Below, in pieces: positions 25,524 to 33,345 of a stretch of DNA of 64,000 bases. A program made the translations under genes and the position numbers. The notes beneath the pieces were generated by a model. It searched no databases and was not told where the DNA came from. It worked only from the letters and a program-made list of their open reading frames with translations. The stretch comes from Deltaproteobacteria bacterium. GTDB lineage: Bacteria; Myxococcota_A; Polyangia; JAAYKL01. Location of the stretch: assembly GCA_016935665.1 (NCBI GenBank), contig JAFGQN010000096.1:33970-97969 (forward strand), read 5' to 3'. Every line of letters begins with the position of its first letter. Position 1 is the stretch's first letter.

Positions 25524-26213
25524 TTACGCGCCCATGGCTTCCAGTAATGCGGTGGCGGAGCGGTTTAAGGTGGTGAAGCGGTCGGTGTTGGCTTTTATTT
25601 CTTCGGTGGTTTGAACGTATTGGGAGCCGTCCAGTTCGTGGCCGCAATTGTCTATCAGCGCCAATGCGGAAGCGGGGGTGGTCTCCAGGTGAAACTGGAG
25701 GGCCACCACATTGTCTTCGAACACAAATCCCTGGTTGCTGCAGGCGTCGGTGGATCCGATGGAGTATGCTCCTTCGGGTATCTCGAATGTGTCGCTATGC
25801 CAGTGAAACGCGGAAATCGGCTGATTAAATACTGGCGCCAAACGGGTTTCTCTGATGCGAAGGTGCGGTATCACATCGAACCATCCGATTTCTCTGTGTT
25901 CTCCAGGAACCACGCGGGCGCCCAACACATGGGCCAGCAGCTGTGCGCCAAGACATATACCCAATACGGTCTTTTGGGAATCAATGGCACTCTTGATAAA
26001 GTGTTTTTCAGGGGCAAGCCAGGGGTATTGTTGCTCATCGAAGATGCCCATTGGCCCCCCCATAATTACGAGCCAATCAAACGACTCCACCTTCGGCAGT
26101 GATTCGTTCAAATATTGCCGAGTGACACTGATGTCGTGCCCCTTTTTTGTGAATATCTGTTCAAAATATGCGAGATTTTCGAATTCCACATGCTGAAGGT
26201 AATGAATTTTCAT
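25524..26213 (-). CDS. Class I glutamine amidotransferase (GMP-synthase-like, GATase1)
   Basis: 229 residues. The GATase1 landmarks are all there: VIMGGPMGIFDE, the nucleophile elbow GICLGAQLLA (Cys near residue 91), HWHSDTFEIPEGA and the His-Glu pair in QFHLETT. Stand-alone proteins of this type, often called GMP synthase-like, include gamma-glutamyl peptide hydrolases and amidotransferases of unclear substrate. GAGGAG lies about six bases upstream of the ATG. It converges on btuC and has its own promoter side toward 26214-26400, so it is not part of the corrinoid operon. Confidence 0.85.
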   Translation of the reverse strand: MKIHYLQHVEFENLAYFEQIFTKKGHDISVTRQYLNESLPKVESFDWLVIMGGPMGIFDEQQYPWLAPEKHFIKSAIDSQKTVLGICLGAQLLAHVLGARVVPGEHREIGWFDVIPHLRIRETRLAPVFNQPISAFHWHSDTFEIPEGAYSIGSTDACSNQGFVFEDNVVALQFHLETTPASALALIDNCGHELDGSQYVQTTEEIKANTDRFTTLNRSATALLEAMGA

Positions 26214-26400
26214 AGTATGCTCCTCAATAATGAAAATGTACGCATTGTTTCAGTGAGTGCAAAATGAAAACCGGTAAATCAACAATTGCTTCATCTTTCG
26301 AAATAATGTGTTTTTTTGTATTTTATTCTGATGCAATTATCTGGACTCCCGTGGCGCGGAGTCTTTATGCTGTGCGTGATTTTTAAATGGAGTAGGACAA

Positions 26401-27099
26401 ATGGTTTTAAAAATTTCACTTGTACTCAATGGCTTGCTGCTGATTCTGGGAATATTTGTCGCTGTGCAACAACGGGATTTGTCAACAACAGTCGAATTAT
26501 TAACCCACCGGGTGACCGATTTGGAAGTGCAAAACGTGCAGCTGTCCAAACAACTGGAATGGGCGTCAAAAGGGGATAGTGGGATGCCTGGCGCCCAGAG
26601 ATTCACGGCTTCGCAGCGAAACCAGTCGTTCAAATCCACCGAACGACAAGGTGGACGTGAACTCAGCCCGGATACTGTTAGCGGAGACGGCGCAGACGCG
26701 GGGGATATTGAAAATCTGAAAGCGCACCTGCGCCAGGAAGTTGAGGAGATGGTGGCGCAGGAGCAAAACGAGTCCAGTGAAAAGCGACGTCAGGAATGGC
26801 AGGAGCGAATGCGGGATGGCATGACGGAGAGTCTGAACGATTTTGCGGAAGATCAACACCTTGAAGGGGATGTAAAGGTTCGTTTATCGGTATTGCTGAA
26901 CGAATCGATGGAAAAACGGCAAAAGTTGCGGGACGAACTGCACAATCGCAATTTGAGCTTTTATGAGTATCGGCAGGAAGAACGTAAAATGCGCGAAGAA
27001 ATGGAGTCGAACCTCTCCAATATACTGGATGAGGAGCAGGTGGAAGCATTTGAAGATGCGTTTCCCATGGGACCCAGAGGGCGACGCGGCCAGCCATGA
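26401..27099 (+). CDS. Membrane-anchored helical protein, Spy/CpxP-like
   Basis: 232 residues: a signal-anchor segment at residues 3-22, a short coiled coil (TTVELLTHRVTDLEVQNVQLSKQLEWA), a disordered region, then a charged helical domain (ENLKAHLRQEVEEMV ... ESMEKRQKLRDELHNRNLSFYEYRQEERKMREEMESNLSNILDEEQVEAFEDAF). The LxxILxxEQxxxFE pattern at the end resembles the Spy/CpxP/LTxxQ helices, which are periplasmic chaperone or heavy-metal-sensor folds, but the exact motif is not conserved. GGAGTAGGAC precedes the ATG. A GACTCC/GGAGTC hairpin in the leader (26344-26363) precedes it by about 40 bases. Function unknown. Confidence 0.72.
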   Translation: MVLKISLVLNGLLLILGIFVAVQQRDLSTTVELLTHRVTDLEVQNVQLSKQLEWASKGDSGMPGAQRFTASQRNQSFKSTERQGGRELSPDTVSGDGADAGDIENLKAHLRQEVEEMVAQEQNESSEKRRQEWQERMRDGMTESLNDFAEDQHLEGDVKVRLSVLLNESMEKRQKLRDELHNRNLSFYEYRQEERKMREEMESNLSNILDEEQVEAFEDAFPMGPRGRRGQP

Positions 27100-27113
27100 C
27101 AAATAATGAAGAA

Positions 27114-27791
27114 TCAATAAAAATAGATATCATCAATCCAGACGTTTAGAGAATCACCGTCCGGGCTTGAAAAATGCCATTGCAAAACGCTAAGGGATTT
27201 CAACACCTTTTCAATGCACACTTTATCTTCTGGCTTCGCCCAGTAGGGTTGAGCGAAATCATTTCTTAAATTGAGGCGTACGGTGGTCCATTTTCCCGTC
27301 AGATCGGCGGTCACGGACGCTTCGTAATCCGCCCAGTGCGTCAGTGTCTTTGGAACGTTGCCGTCACAGGTTTCACCGCTGTAGAGCAACGCCACAGTCA
27401 GTCGTCCGCCGGATGCATCCCCTTTGATTTTAAATTCCAGTGTGGTGTATTTGCTCAAATCCACTTTTTTCATCGCAGGGCAACCGGAATCGGATTTCAG
27501 AGTTACACCAAAACCAAAATAGTCCCATCCCAGTTTATTGCCCACAGTGCCCTCCACGTGCGCGGCGTATCCTTGTGCGTCGTTGCCTTTGGTGGGATTC
27601 AAAACACCCAGCGGTGTGACTTCTGTATTTCCGCCCAGACGTGCATCGTCGTACACATACCACCAACCGCCCTGTTGCGAAATGTGGTTGCCGTCTTTAA
27701 AACTGTCAATGTGCAATTTCTTTTTATCGGCCACTGCTGGTAAACTAAACAGTGCAGAGAATACAAACACTACTGCGATTAAACTTTTCAT
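27114..27791 (-). CDS. Secreted carbohydrate-binding-module-like protein (CBM11/CIA30-like fold)
   Basis: About 225 residues from ATG 27791, which has AGGGAGAG upstream. A signal peptide (ends PAVADKK) precedes one jelly-roll-like domain: YDDARLGGNTEVTP, GYAAHVEGTV, SKYTTLEFKIKGD, GKWTTVRLNLRNDF, and terminal SLNVWIDDIYFY. This order (D..xGGxS, then an FxIKG strand, W..V.L.L..F, then DDIxxx) is typical of CBM11/CIA30 beta-sandwich domains that bind sugars. It matches the outer part of the neighbouring membrane protein (27881-28720) along its length, sharing the LRNDF and VWID signatures. Probably a periplasmic or secreted partner of that protein. Confidence 0.75.
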   Translation of the reverse strand: MKSLIAVVFVFSALFSLPAVADKKKLHIDSFKDGNHISQQGGWWYVYDDARLGGNTEVTPLGVLNPTKGNDAQGYAAHVEGTVGNKLGWDYFGFGVTLKSDSGCPAMKKVDLSKYTTLEFKIKGDASGGRLTVALLYSGETCDGNVPKTLTHWADYEASVTADLTGKWTTVRLNLRNDFAQPYWAKPEDKVCIEKVLKSLSVLQWHFSSPDGDSLNVWIDDIYFY

Positions 27792-27844
27792 TTTACTCTC
27801 TCCCTGGAACAACCAACAGTTCGTCAGTTGAAAAATGTCTTTGG

Positions 27845-27856
27845 GTGACCGGTCAC
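27845..27856. promoter_or_regulatory. Perfect 12-base palindrome GTGACCGGTCAC
   Basis: The palindrome GTGACC/GGTCAC lies in the 89-base gap between the membrane sensor gene and the secreted CBM-like gene. A hairpin GACAGG/CCTGTC with six-base loop follows at 27864-27881. It could be an operator for separate expression of the secreted protein or an mRNA structure. Only the symmetry is seen. Confidence 0.3.
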
Positions 27857-27880
27857 GTCCACCGACAGGTGGGTTCCTGT

Positions 27881-28720
27881 CTAAAAGAATTCCAATTCAT
27901 CTATCCATACGTCCACATCCGCACCTTTGGCATTGCGTACATGCCATTTGATATTTTTTGCCGCCGCCAGAACAGCTTCCACTTTTCGGTGCTTGTTGGT
28001 GTTGTTCGATTTGGCGAATTGAAAATCGTTTCTTAAATCCAATGTTACGGTCTGCCAATCGTCTGTCACAAAATCAGTAATCTGTGCTTCGTAGGCATCC
28101 ACAGACTGGGGCAAGGTGGCAGCAGTGCTGGTCTCACTATCGGAAACGGTCGCATCGGAAATCAGCAGCACCAATTCTCCGTCTGAAACGGCGCCTTTCA
28201 TTTTAAAACGGATTTTGCTGAACTTTTGGATGTTCACGCCGGTGCATCCGGACGATGGGCAGGGAGGGCCAAGCAATGTGCTAACGCCAATGAACCCTTC
28301 TTTGCTCCGTTCACCTGCCGTGCCTTTAAATCGAATCGCGTACCCTTTGTCGCCATATCCCGGTGCGCTTTTCACAAAGTTGTTTTGACCCTCTGTCGAC
28401 TCTGGTGGCCAGACCACCGAATTACCACCGGTGGATGCGTCACTGTACGTACACCAAACGCGTCCCAGATTGGTGGCCACCTGCACAACAGCGGGCCTGG
28501 GATGGCTTTGCAACATCCAGACACAGGCAATTCCCAACACAAATCCCAATGTTACTCCCATCGAAAAAATCGCACGAACCACGCGTTTTCGCTTTTGCCG
28601 GCGTGTACAGGTTTCCGTTGCCGTTTCCAACGCCAGGCGCAATGTCTCACGGTTTTTTGTCAGTTCAATTTCTCCAAGTCGAGCCGCCTGCAATTCCAGT
28701 TTGGTCGGTTCAATGCTCAT
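27881..28720 (-). CDS. Putative anti-sigma/sensor protein with CBM-like outer domain
   Basis: 279 residues: a short charged cytoplasmic region (1-48, with an RRQKRKR stop), one membrane helix (about 49-71, MGVTLGFVLGIACVWML), then a CBM11/CIA30-like domain (SDASTGGNSVVWPP, FSKIRFKMKGAVSDGELVLLISD, DDWQTVTLDLRNDFQFA, VDVWIDELEFF). The start overlaps the ECF sigma gene stop by four bases, the usual arrangement for a cognate anti-sigma factor. The cytoplasmic part lacks an obvious zinc HxxxCxxC anti-sigma motif. Gram-positive RsgI proteins join an anti-sigma module to sugar-binding outer domains; this looks like an analogous design. The role is inference from context. Confidence 0.75.
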   Translation of the reverse strand: MSIEPTKLELQAARLGEIELTKNRETLRLALETATETCTRRQKRKRVVRAIFSMGVTLGFVLGIACVWMLQSHPRPAVVQVATNLGRVWCTYSDASTGGNSVVWPPESTEGQNNFVKSAPGYGDKGYAIRFKGTAGERSKEGFIGVSTLLGPPCPSSGCTGVNIQKFSKIRFKMKGAVSDGELVLLISDATVSDSETSTAATLPQSVDAYEAQITDFVTDDWQTVTLDLRNDFQFAKSNNTNKHRKVEAVLAAAKNIKWHVRNAKGADVDVWIDELEFF

Positions 28721-29355
28721 GTGAGATTCACTCCTTCGTTGGGGCTCGCTTCAACGAGGAGTCCATTTTGTAAAAAGAAATCTTTTTCTGTACGTGTGGA
28801 GCGTCGAAGGTGTGATATGCCTCTCGATATGAGCGACTTAATCGTCCCTTCTTTTTTGCCCAGCAATGTGGCGATTTCCTTTATGCTTTTTTCTTCAAGA
28901 TAGCGCAATACAATCACTTCCTGATATTTGTTTGGCAGTTTTTCAACGTATTTGTTTACCTTGTGAAACGCGGTGTTGCGATTGACTTTCGCCTGCACAT
29001 CATTAATTTCCTCCCGCAGGTCACCGCGCAGGGAGAGAGGGAGGATGTCAAGCCGTTGCAGTTCCCTCTCCAGTGCCACGGGACGATACTTTTTTTTACG
29101 TTGCCACGTTATCACTTCATTCCCCGCGATACGGTACAGCCACGCGGTCACTGGAGCACCGGTAAACATAAACTTCCACCGGCTTCGGTGGACTTTAAAA
29201 AAAACATCCGCAGATATATCTCTGGCCACTTCCACGTCGCCAGTTCGATTCAGGACGTATCGAAAAATACAGTCATAATATGCATCATACAGTTTGAGCA
29301 CGTCTATCTTCCCTTCGTCGTCCCTGAACTGTTTGTCCACATCCAGTTTATCCAT
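28717..29355 (-). CDS. ECF (sigma-70 family) RNA polymerase sigma factor
   Basis: About 212 residues from ATG 29355. Region 2: LYDAYYDCIFRYVLNRTGDVEVARDISADVFFKVHRSRW, VTAWLYRIAGNEVITWQRKK. Region 4: LPNKYQEVIVLRYLEEKSIKEIATLLGKKEGTIKSLISRGISHLRRS, with a classic helix-turn-helix. No region 1.1 or 3 is present, as in ECF factors. The gap on its upstream side (29356-29621) may hold its promoter. The stop is translationally coupled to the CBM-bearing membrane protein, so this is likely a sigma/anti-sigma pair sensing something outside the cell, perhaps a carbohydrate. The start is uncertain since no strong ribosome site was seen. Confidence 0.88.
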   Translation of the reverse strand: MDKLDVDKQFRDDEGKIDVLKLYDAYYDCIFRYVLNRTGDVEVARDISADVFFKVHRSRWKFMFTGAPVTAWLYRIAGNEVITWQRKKKYRPVALERELQRLDILPLSLRGDLREEINDVQAKVNRNTAFHKVNKYVEKLPNKYQEVIVLRYLEEKSIKEIATLLGKKEGTIKSLISRGISHLRRSTRTEKDFFLQNGLLVEASPNEGVNLT

Positions 29356-29621
29356 GGGCCATCCCGTCTTTGTTTCGTGTCGGACACTGGTTAATAACGA
29401 ATGTCCGAATGATGCGTTGCGTTTTTTTTGTCTCCCAGGATTATGTGATCGCCCGTGCTGAAAACAGTTCAAAATATCTTGCGACGCGTTGGCCGGATTT
29501 TATGATGTCGAACAGCGGGGCTATAACGATTGTGCGGTACATGCGGAACATACAGTTGAATACCCATTGGCGGGAGGCATTGCGCATCGACCATATCGCT
29601 CCTTCGGGTCAGGAGACATCG

Positions 29622-30386
29622 CTATTCTCCGGATGCGGGTGCGATCACAAAGGGTTGAGTAATATCTTCTTCGCGCCGTCGCGCTCTGGCCACGTATTCG
29701 CTTCTGTACCCTTTGCTTCGGATTTTGTCTTTCCAGAAAACGTACTGACCGCATTCGCGAACGGCATCCACTGCTTCTTTCAGGTGGGTGTACGCTTTGT
29801 CCCTGACGGTTTGAACAATGTCATCTGTGTTGCTGCCGTAGCTTGTTCCGGTTTTAAGCGATTGCATCCCCTGGCTGACCACTGCGGCATGTTCCACTTT
29901 GGCCAGTTCAAATCCAATGAGACGCAAGGGCCTTGGATTCGCTCGGCCAATCGTCGCAAGCGCATGAAGATCATCAATAAGGTTTATCTCCGTGGTTTCA
30001 TCCGCTATTTTTTCAATTTGCGTGCGAATTTCATTAGATTCCCGATATGCAAATCGCATGGCATGGATCAGTTCTTCACGCAAATCGAACGCCTCTGGAG
30101 AATCGGCGTTCCAGCGATGTTGTGCTTCACTTTGACCCACCAGAAAATTTCGCCAAATGGACTGCGCTTCACTGGCGGCGTCCGCACGGAAAGGCAAATC
30201 GTCCAACAGGTCTTCACAAAGTCCAGCCTGGAGCAATTGCGCCCTGTCCGTCGATGCCCAGGTGTGCAGATTTAATGCTTCCTGAATGTATATATCCATT
30301 GGCATTGTGGGTGACAGCGTCTTTTCGGCTGGTATTGCAGTGATGTCGTGCATCATTTGATCGTAAACTATGGCACTGGTATTCAT
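29622..30386 (-). CDS. Conserved-looking helical protein of unknown function
   Basis: 254 residues with no signal peptide and largely helical composition (EALNLHTWASTDRAQLLQAGL, LREELIHAMRFAYRESNEIRTQIEKIADETTEINLIDDLHALATI, AYTHLKEAVDAVRECGQYVFWKD). It ends in a basic segment (GYRSEYVARARRREED). AAGGGGGA lies five bases from the ATG, which supports this frame rather than the long plus-strand frame opposite. The repeating helical stretches suggest an alpha-helical bundle. I do not recognise the family. The ECF sigma gene lies 266 bases downstream on the same strand. Confidence 0.65.
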   Translation of the reverse strand: MNTSAIVYDQMMHDITAIPAEKTLSPTMPMDIYIQEALNLHTWASTDRAQLLQAGLCEDLLDDLPFRADAASEAQSIWRNFLVGQSEAQHRWNADSPEAFDLREELIHAMRFAYRESNEIRTQIEKIADETTEINLIDDLHALATIGRANPRPLRLIGFELAKVEHAAVVSQGMQSLKTGTSYGSNTDDIVQTVRDKAYTHLKEAVDAVRECGQYVFWKDKIRSKGYRSEYVARARRREEDITQPFVIAPASGE

Positions 30387-30640
30387 AAAATCCCCCTTGC
30401 CGTATCCATAGAATAGCTAAACTTAAACCCAGCTTGTCTGGATTGACCTGGCCAAACAAACGTTCAGTAAAACGTGAATATAATGCAATTTTTATAGGTG
30501 TCACGGTATGATTTCCATGATTTTCATTTTTTTTGCGCTTTTGCACAAGAATGGATTGCAAATATGCAACTTAAACACCCTGATTCTGTTCATATAAACT
30601 GTCAATTGTGGTAGGAGGATACCAATTAAGTGGAGATTAC

Positions 30641-31381
30641 ATGATTCAAATTGACAAAAGATATGCAAGACAGGTGATGCTGCCGGAAATCGGGGAGTCT
30701 GGACAGGCGCGTTTGAAATCGAGCAATGTGATGGTGATTGGGGCTGGTGGCCTGGGATCGCCACTCCTTATGTACCTGGCAGCTGCAGGGGTGGGACACA
30801 TCGCCATAGTGGATTTCGATGTTGTGGATGAAAGCAATTTAAATCGTCAGTTTTTACATACCACCCACAATATTGGCCAATTGAAGGTTGCGTCGGCGAA
30901 AGAAGCAATACAGCTGCTGAACCCGACTATCGAAGTCGAGTGCCACACAGCGCAACTCAATCAGGGGAATGCTCGAGAATTAATCGGGCAACGGGATTTG
31001 GTTCTGGATGCAGTGGATAGTTTTGGCGCCAAATTTGTTATCAATGATACCTGCGTGGCGCTGGCCCAGCCCTTTATTCATGCCGGTGTGACGGGAATGT
31101 CGGGTCAGCTGTACTTGTATCGACCCGGGAATGCGTGTCTGCGTTGTGTGTTTCCGCCGCTGCCCAAAGACATCGAAGGACCTTTGGGGCTTGGCATTGT
31201 CGGTGCCGCCGCTGGTGTAATTGGAGCACAGCAGGCATTGCTCGCCGTGAGGTTCCTGTTGGGCATCGTGGCAGAAAATCAAAATGAACTTTTGTCGTTT
31301 GATGGCGCTACGCTTCGACAACGCGCTGTTTCGATGGTTAAATCAGACAAATGCCCGGCTTGTGGCAAATTCAGTCTCTGA
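30641..31381 (+). CDS. ThiF/MoeB/HesA-family adenylyltransferase (E1-like)
   Basis: About 246 residues from ATG 30641, with GGAG five bases upstream. It has RYARQVMLPEIGESGQARL at the N-terminus, the nucleotide-binding GAGGLGSPLLMYLAAAGVG, DFDVVDESNLNRQFL, VLDAVDSF and two CxxC zinc pairs (CLRC near residue 166 and CPAC near the end). These are typical of MoeB/ThiF/HesA enzymes, which adenylate the C-terminal Gly-Gly of ThiS, MoaD or similar sulfur carriers. No carrier or pathway gene is adjacent, so thiamine and molybdopterin roles cannot be separated. Its own unit, with a 254-base gap upstream. Confidence 0.9.
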   Translation: MIQIDKRYARQVMLPEIGESGQARLKSSNVMVIGAGGLGSPLLMYLAAAGVGHIAIVDFDVVDESNLNRQFLHTTHNIGQLKVASAKEAIQLLNPTIEVECHTAQLNQGNARELIGQRDLVLDAVDSFGAKFVINDTCVALAQPFIHAGVTGMSGQLYLYRPGNACLRCVFPPLPKDIEGPLGLGIVGAAAGVIGAQQALLAVRFLLGIVAENQNELLSFDGATLRQRAVSMVKSDKCPACGKFSL

Positions 31382-31463
31382 ATTCAATTGGAGATGCCCT
31401 GGTTGATTACACGGGCAAAATGACCCATTTGGTTGAATTATCCATTGGAAGCAGGTAAACAAC

Positions 31464-32381
31464 GTGTCGATGAAAAAAATATCCATTACATGTCTCACTT
31501 TTATTTTCCTGCAATTGCTCGGTATATTGATGCGCAACGATACGGCTGAAGCTGCCAATGAAACGCTCTCCAGCGAAGGCAGAAAACTGTTCAGCACAGG
31601 GGAGGGCGCGGTGGATGAGACCACATTCGTGCGAATTGCGTCGCGAATGGCGCTCGATGATTTCCGAGCGGCGTTGTATGGTTCCAATCGTGCGTATCGA
31701 CGCATTGCGCTCAATGCGGCCGCGTATGTGGATGATCCGTGGGTGTATATTCCCTATCTGGTATCGTTCCTTTCTGCCGCTGAGCGGCAATCGGCGAGCG
31801 AAGCGGCCCGGGCCATGTTTACGGCGCTGACGCGGGTATTCGATTTGCGACGTTCGCCATTTGTTCCGCTTAAAAAGCAGGCGGCGCAGCTCAACCTTAT
31901 GTTGCTGGAAGTGGCAACCAATACATCGCTGGAACCCGATGTTCGCGTGCAGGCGGTGCGGTTCGCGGCTCGAATTGAGGAAATGTCTGGCGGGGGTGGC
32001 GTCAATATGACGCAACTGCTATCTGCCGAAGATGAGGATTTGCGACTGGCGACACTGGGTGTCCTGACACTGCCGCTGAAACCGACGTACCTGCAACAGG
32101 TGGCCAAACTGGCGACTCAGGATGAGTCATTGCCGGTGCGTGGCATTGCAGTGGGGCTATTGTGTGAGAACGCTCACAGTCACAGCGTGGCTAAGCCGTC
32201 ATCTGATTTGAAAGATGTGGTAGTGGATTTGCTCAACGCCAGTAACGATGCCCTGGTGATTGCGCCAATACTGCCGTGTATCGCACGATTTCCCTATCGG
32301 ACGCGTGCAGAATTGACTGACCGAATTAACAATTGTGGCAATGAAAAAGTGATTAAATACTGGAAGACTTTGTCCCAGTGA
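31464..32381 (+). CDS. Secreted HEAT-repeat-like protein
   Basis: 305 residues from GTG 31464 (AGG spaced eight bases) or ATG 31470. A signal peptide ends near AEAA. The mature part consists of paired helices of about 35 residues (IALNAAAYVDDPWVYIPYLVSFL, SEAARAMFTALTRVF, VRVQAVRFAARIEEM, LRLATLGVLTLPLKPTYLQQVAKLA, VVDLLNASNDALVIAPILPCIARF), the look of HEAT/ARM-type repeats. No catalytic motif is visible. A C-terminal cysteine pair (CENAH, NNCGN) is present. The product would be periplasmic and could act as a scaffold; this is inference. Confidence 0.68.
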   Translation: MSMKKISITCLTFIFLQLLGILMRNDTAEAANETLSSEGRKLFSTGEGAVDETTFVRIASRMALDDFRAALYGSNRAYRRIALNAAAYVDDPWVYIPYLVSFLSAAERQSASEAARAMFTALTRVFDLRRSPFVPLKKQAAQLNLMLLEVATNTSLEPDVRVQAVRFAARIEEMSGGGGVNMTQLLSAEDEDLRLATLGVLTLPLKPTYLQQVAKLATQDESLPVRGIAVGLLCENAHSHSVAKPSSDLKDVVVDLLNASNDALVIAPILPCIARFPYRTRAELTDRINNCGNEKVIKYWKTLSQ

Positions 32382-32400
32382 CGCTCCTGGGACACTTCTT
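32371..32400 (+). terminator. Candidate hairpin terminator
   Basis: TGTCCCAG (32371-32378) and CTGGGACA (32387-32394) pair perfectly, with an eight-base loop that contains the stop codon of the HEAT-like gene. The following bases (CTTCTTGCTT) are only moderately T-rich, so this may be a weak terminator. Confidence 0.4.
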
Positions 32401-32484
32401 GCTTGATTTATAGGGGGGTTCTGCTGATAATGGCGGCAAATTAAACCTGATCTGTCGCCGAAGACGGTGAGGAAAGGAAAGGAT

Positions 32485-33255
32485 ATGATTCATCCAAAGA
32501 TCATGACATTTTCTCTGTTGACACTGCTGACCATTGTATTAGTGGGCTGCGGTATTCCCCAGGAAAAGTACGACGCCGATATGGCCAATCTGCAAAAAGT
32601 GATTGATGAGACCCGAAGTGCCAATGAGGGACTTCAGGCCAGCATCGACAAACTGAAAGGGGAGCGTAAATCGCTGGAAGCAGAGCTTGAAGCGCTGCAG
32701 GCTGAAATTGAAAAGTTGGCCCAGGAGCGGGATGCCAACGCGGCTGCGATTGCGAAAGCGCAAAAGCGCATCAAGTTGTTCAAGGACATGCTCTTGAAAT
32801 TTAAAGAGCTGACCGAATCCGGCAAAATCAAAATCAAAATCGTTAATAACAGAATGCTGGTGGAAATGGATTCTGCCATTCTGTTTCCCAGTGGCAGTGC
32901 CAAGCTTTCGCAGGAAGGGAAAGACGCATTGGCCGAAGTGGCGCAAGTACTGGCAACCATTGAGGATCGCAATTTTCAGGTGGCTGGACACACGGACAAC
33001 AAGCCCATTTCCAGTTCGAAATTTGATTCAAACTGGGAACTTTCCGCGGCGCGCGCCGTATCCGTTGTAGAGCATATGATCGAGAATGGCATGAATGCTG
33101 ACAATTTATCGGCAGCCGGTTATGCGGATACCCAGCCCGTTTCCAGCAATGAGACAGCCAAGGGGCGTGCGGAGAATCGACGAATAGAGATAGTGCTGCT
33201 GCCGAACCTTGATGAGCTTCCCGATTTGTCTGCCCTGGAAAAAATGGTGGATTAA
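32485..33255 (+). CDS. OmpA-family peptidoglycan-binding lipoprotein with coiled coil
   Basis: About 256 residues from ATG 32485 (GGAAAGG upstream). Lipobox LVGC is followed by a long coiled coil (YDADMANLQKVIDETRS ... RIKLFKDMLLKFKELTESGK) of about 100 residues, then an OmpA C-terminal domain: ILFPSGSAKLSQEGKDAL, VAGHTDNKPISS, NWELSAARAVSVV, AGYADTQPVSS, GRAENRRIEIVL. The Asp (TDN) and Arg (ENRRIEI) residues that hold diaminopimelate are present. It should tether the outer membrane to peptidoglycan, the coiled coil acting as a spacer. A paralogue with the same layout is at 38708-39586. The L,D-transpeptidase gene follows. Confidence 0.88.
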   Translation: MIHPKIMTFSLLTLLTIVLVGCGIPQEKYDADMANLQKVIDETRSANEGLQASIDKLKGERKSLEAELEALQAEIEKLAQERDANAAAIAKAQKRIKLFKDMLLKFKELTESGKIKIKIVNNRMLVEMDSAILFPSGSAKLSQEGKDALAEVAQVLATIEDRNFQVAGHTDNKPISSSKFDSNWELSAARAVSVVEHMIENGMNADNLSAAGYADTQPVSSNETAKGRAENRRIEIVLLPNLDELPDLSALEKMVD

Positions 33256-33345
33256 CCCGATTTCTGGTGCGGCGAACCTGACAAAGTTTTCTTCTTGAGT
33301 CAAACTTCACACAAAAACTGATTTATTTTATCGCGAGTGTACTGC

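Noticed and set aside
29370..30275. 301-codon plus-strand open frame
   Set aside because: It is antisense to the helical protein at 29622-30386, which has a strong ribosome site; the plus frame has unusual composition and no recognisable features.
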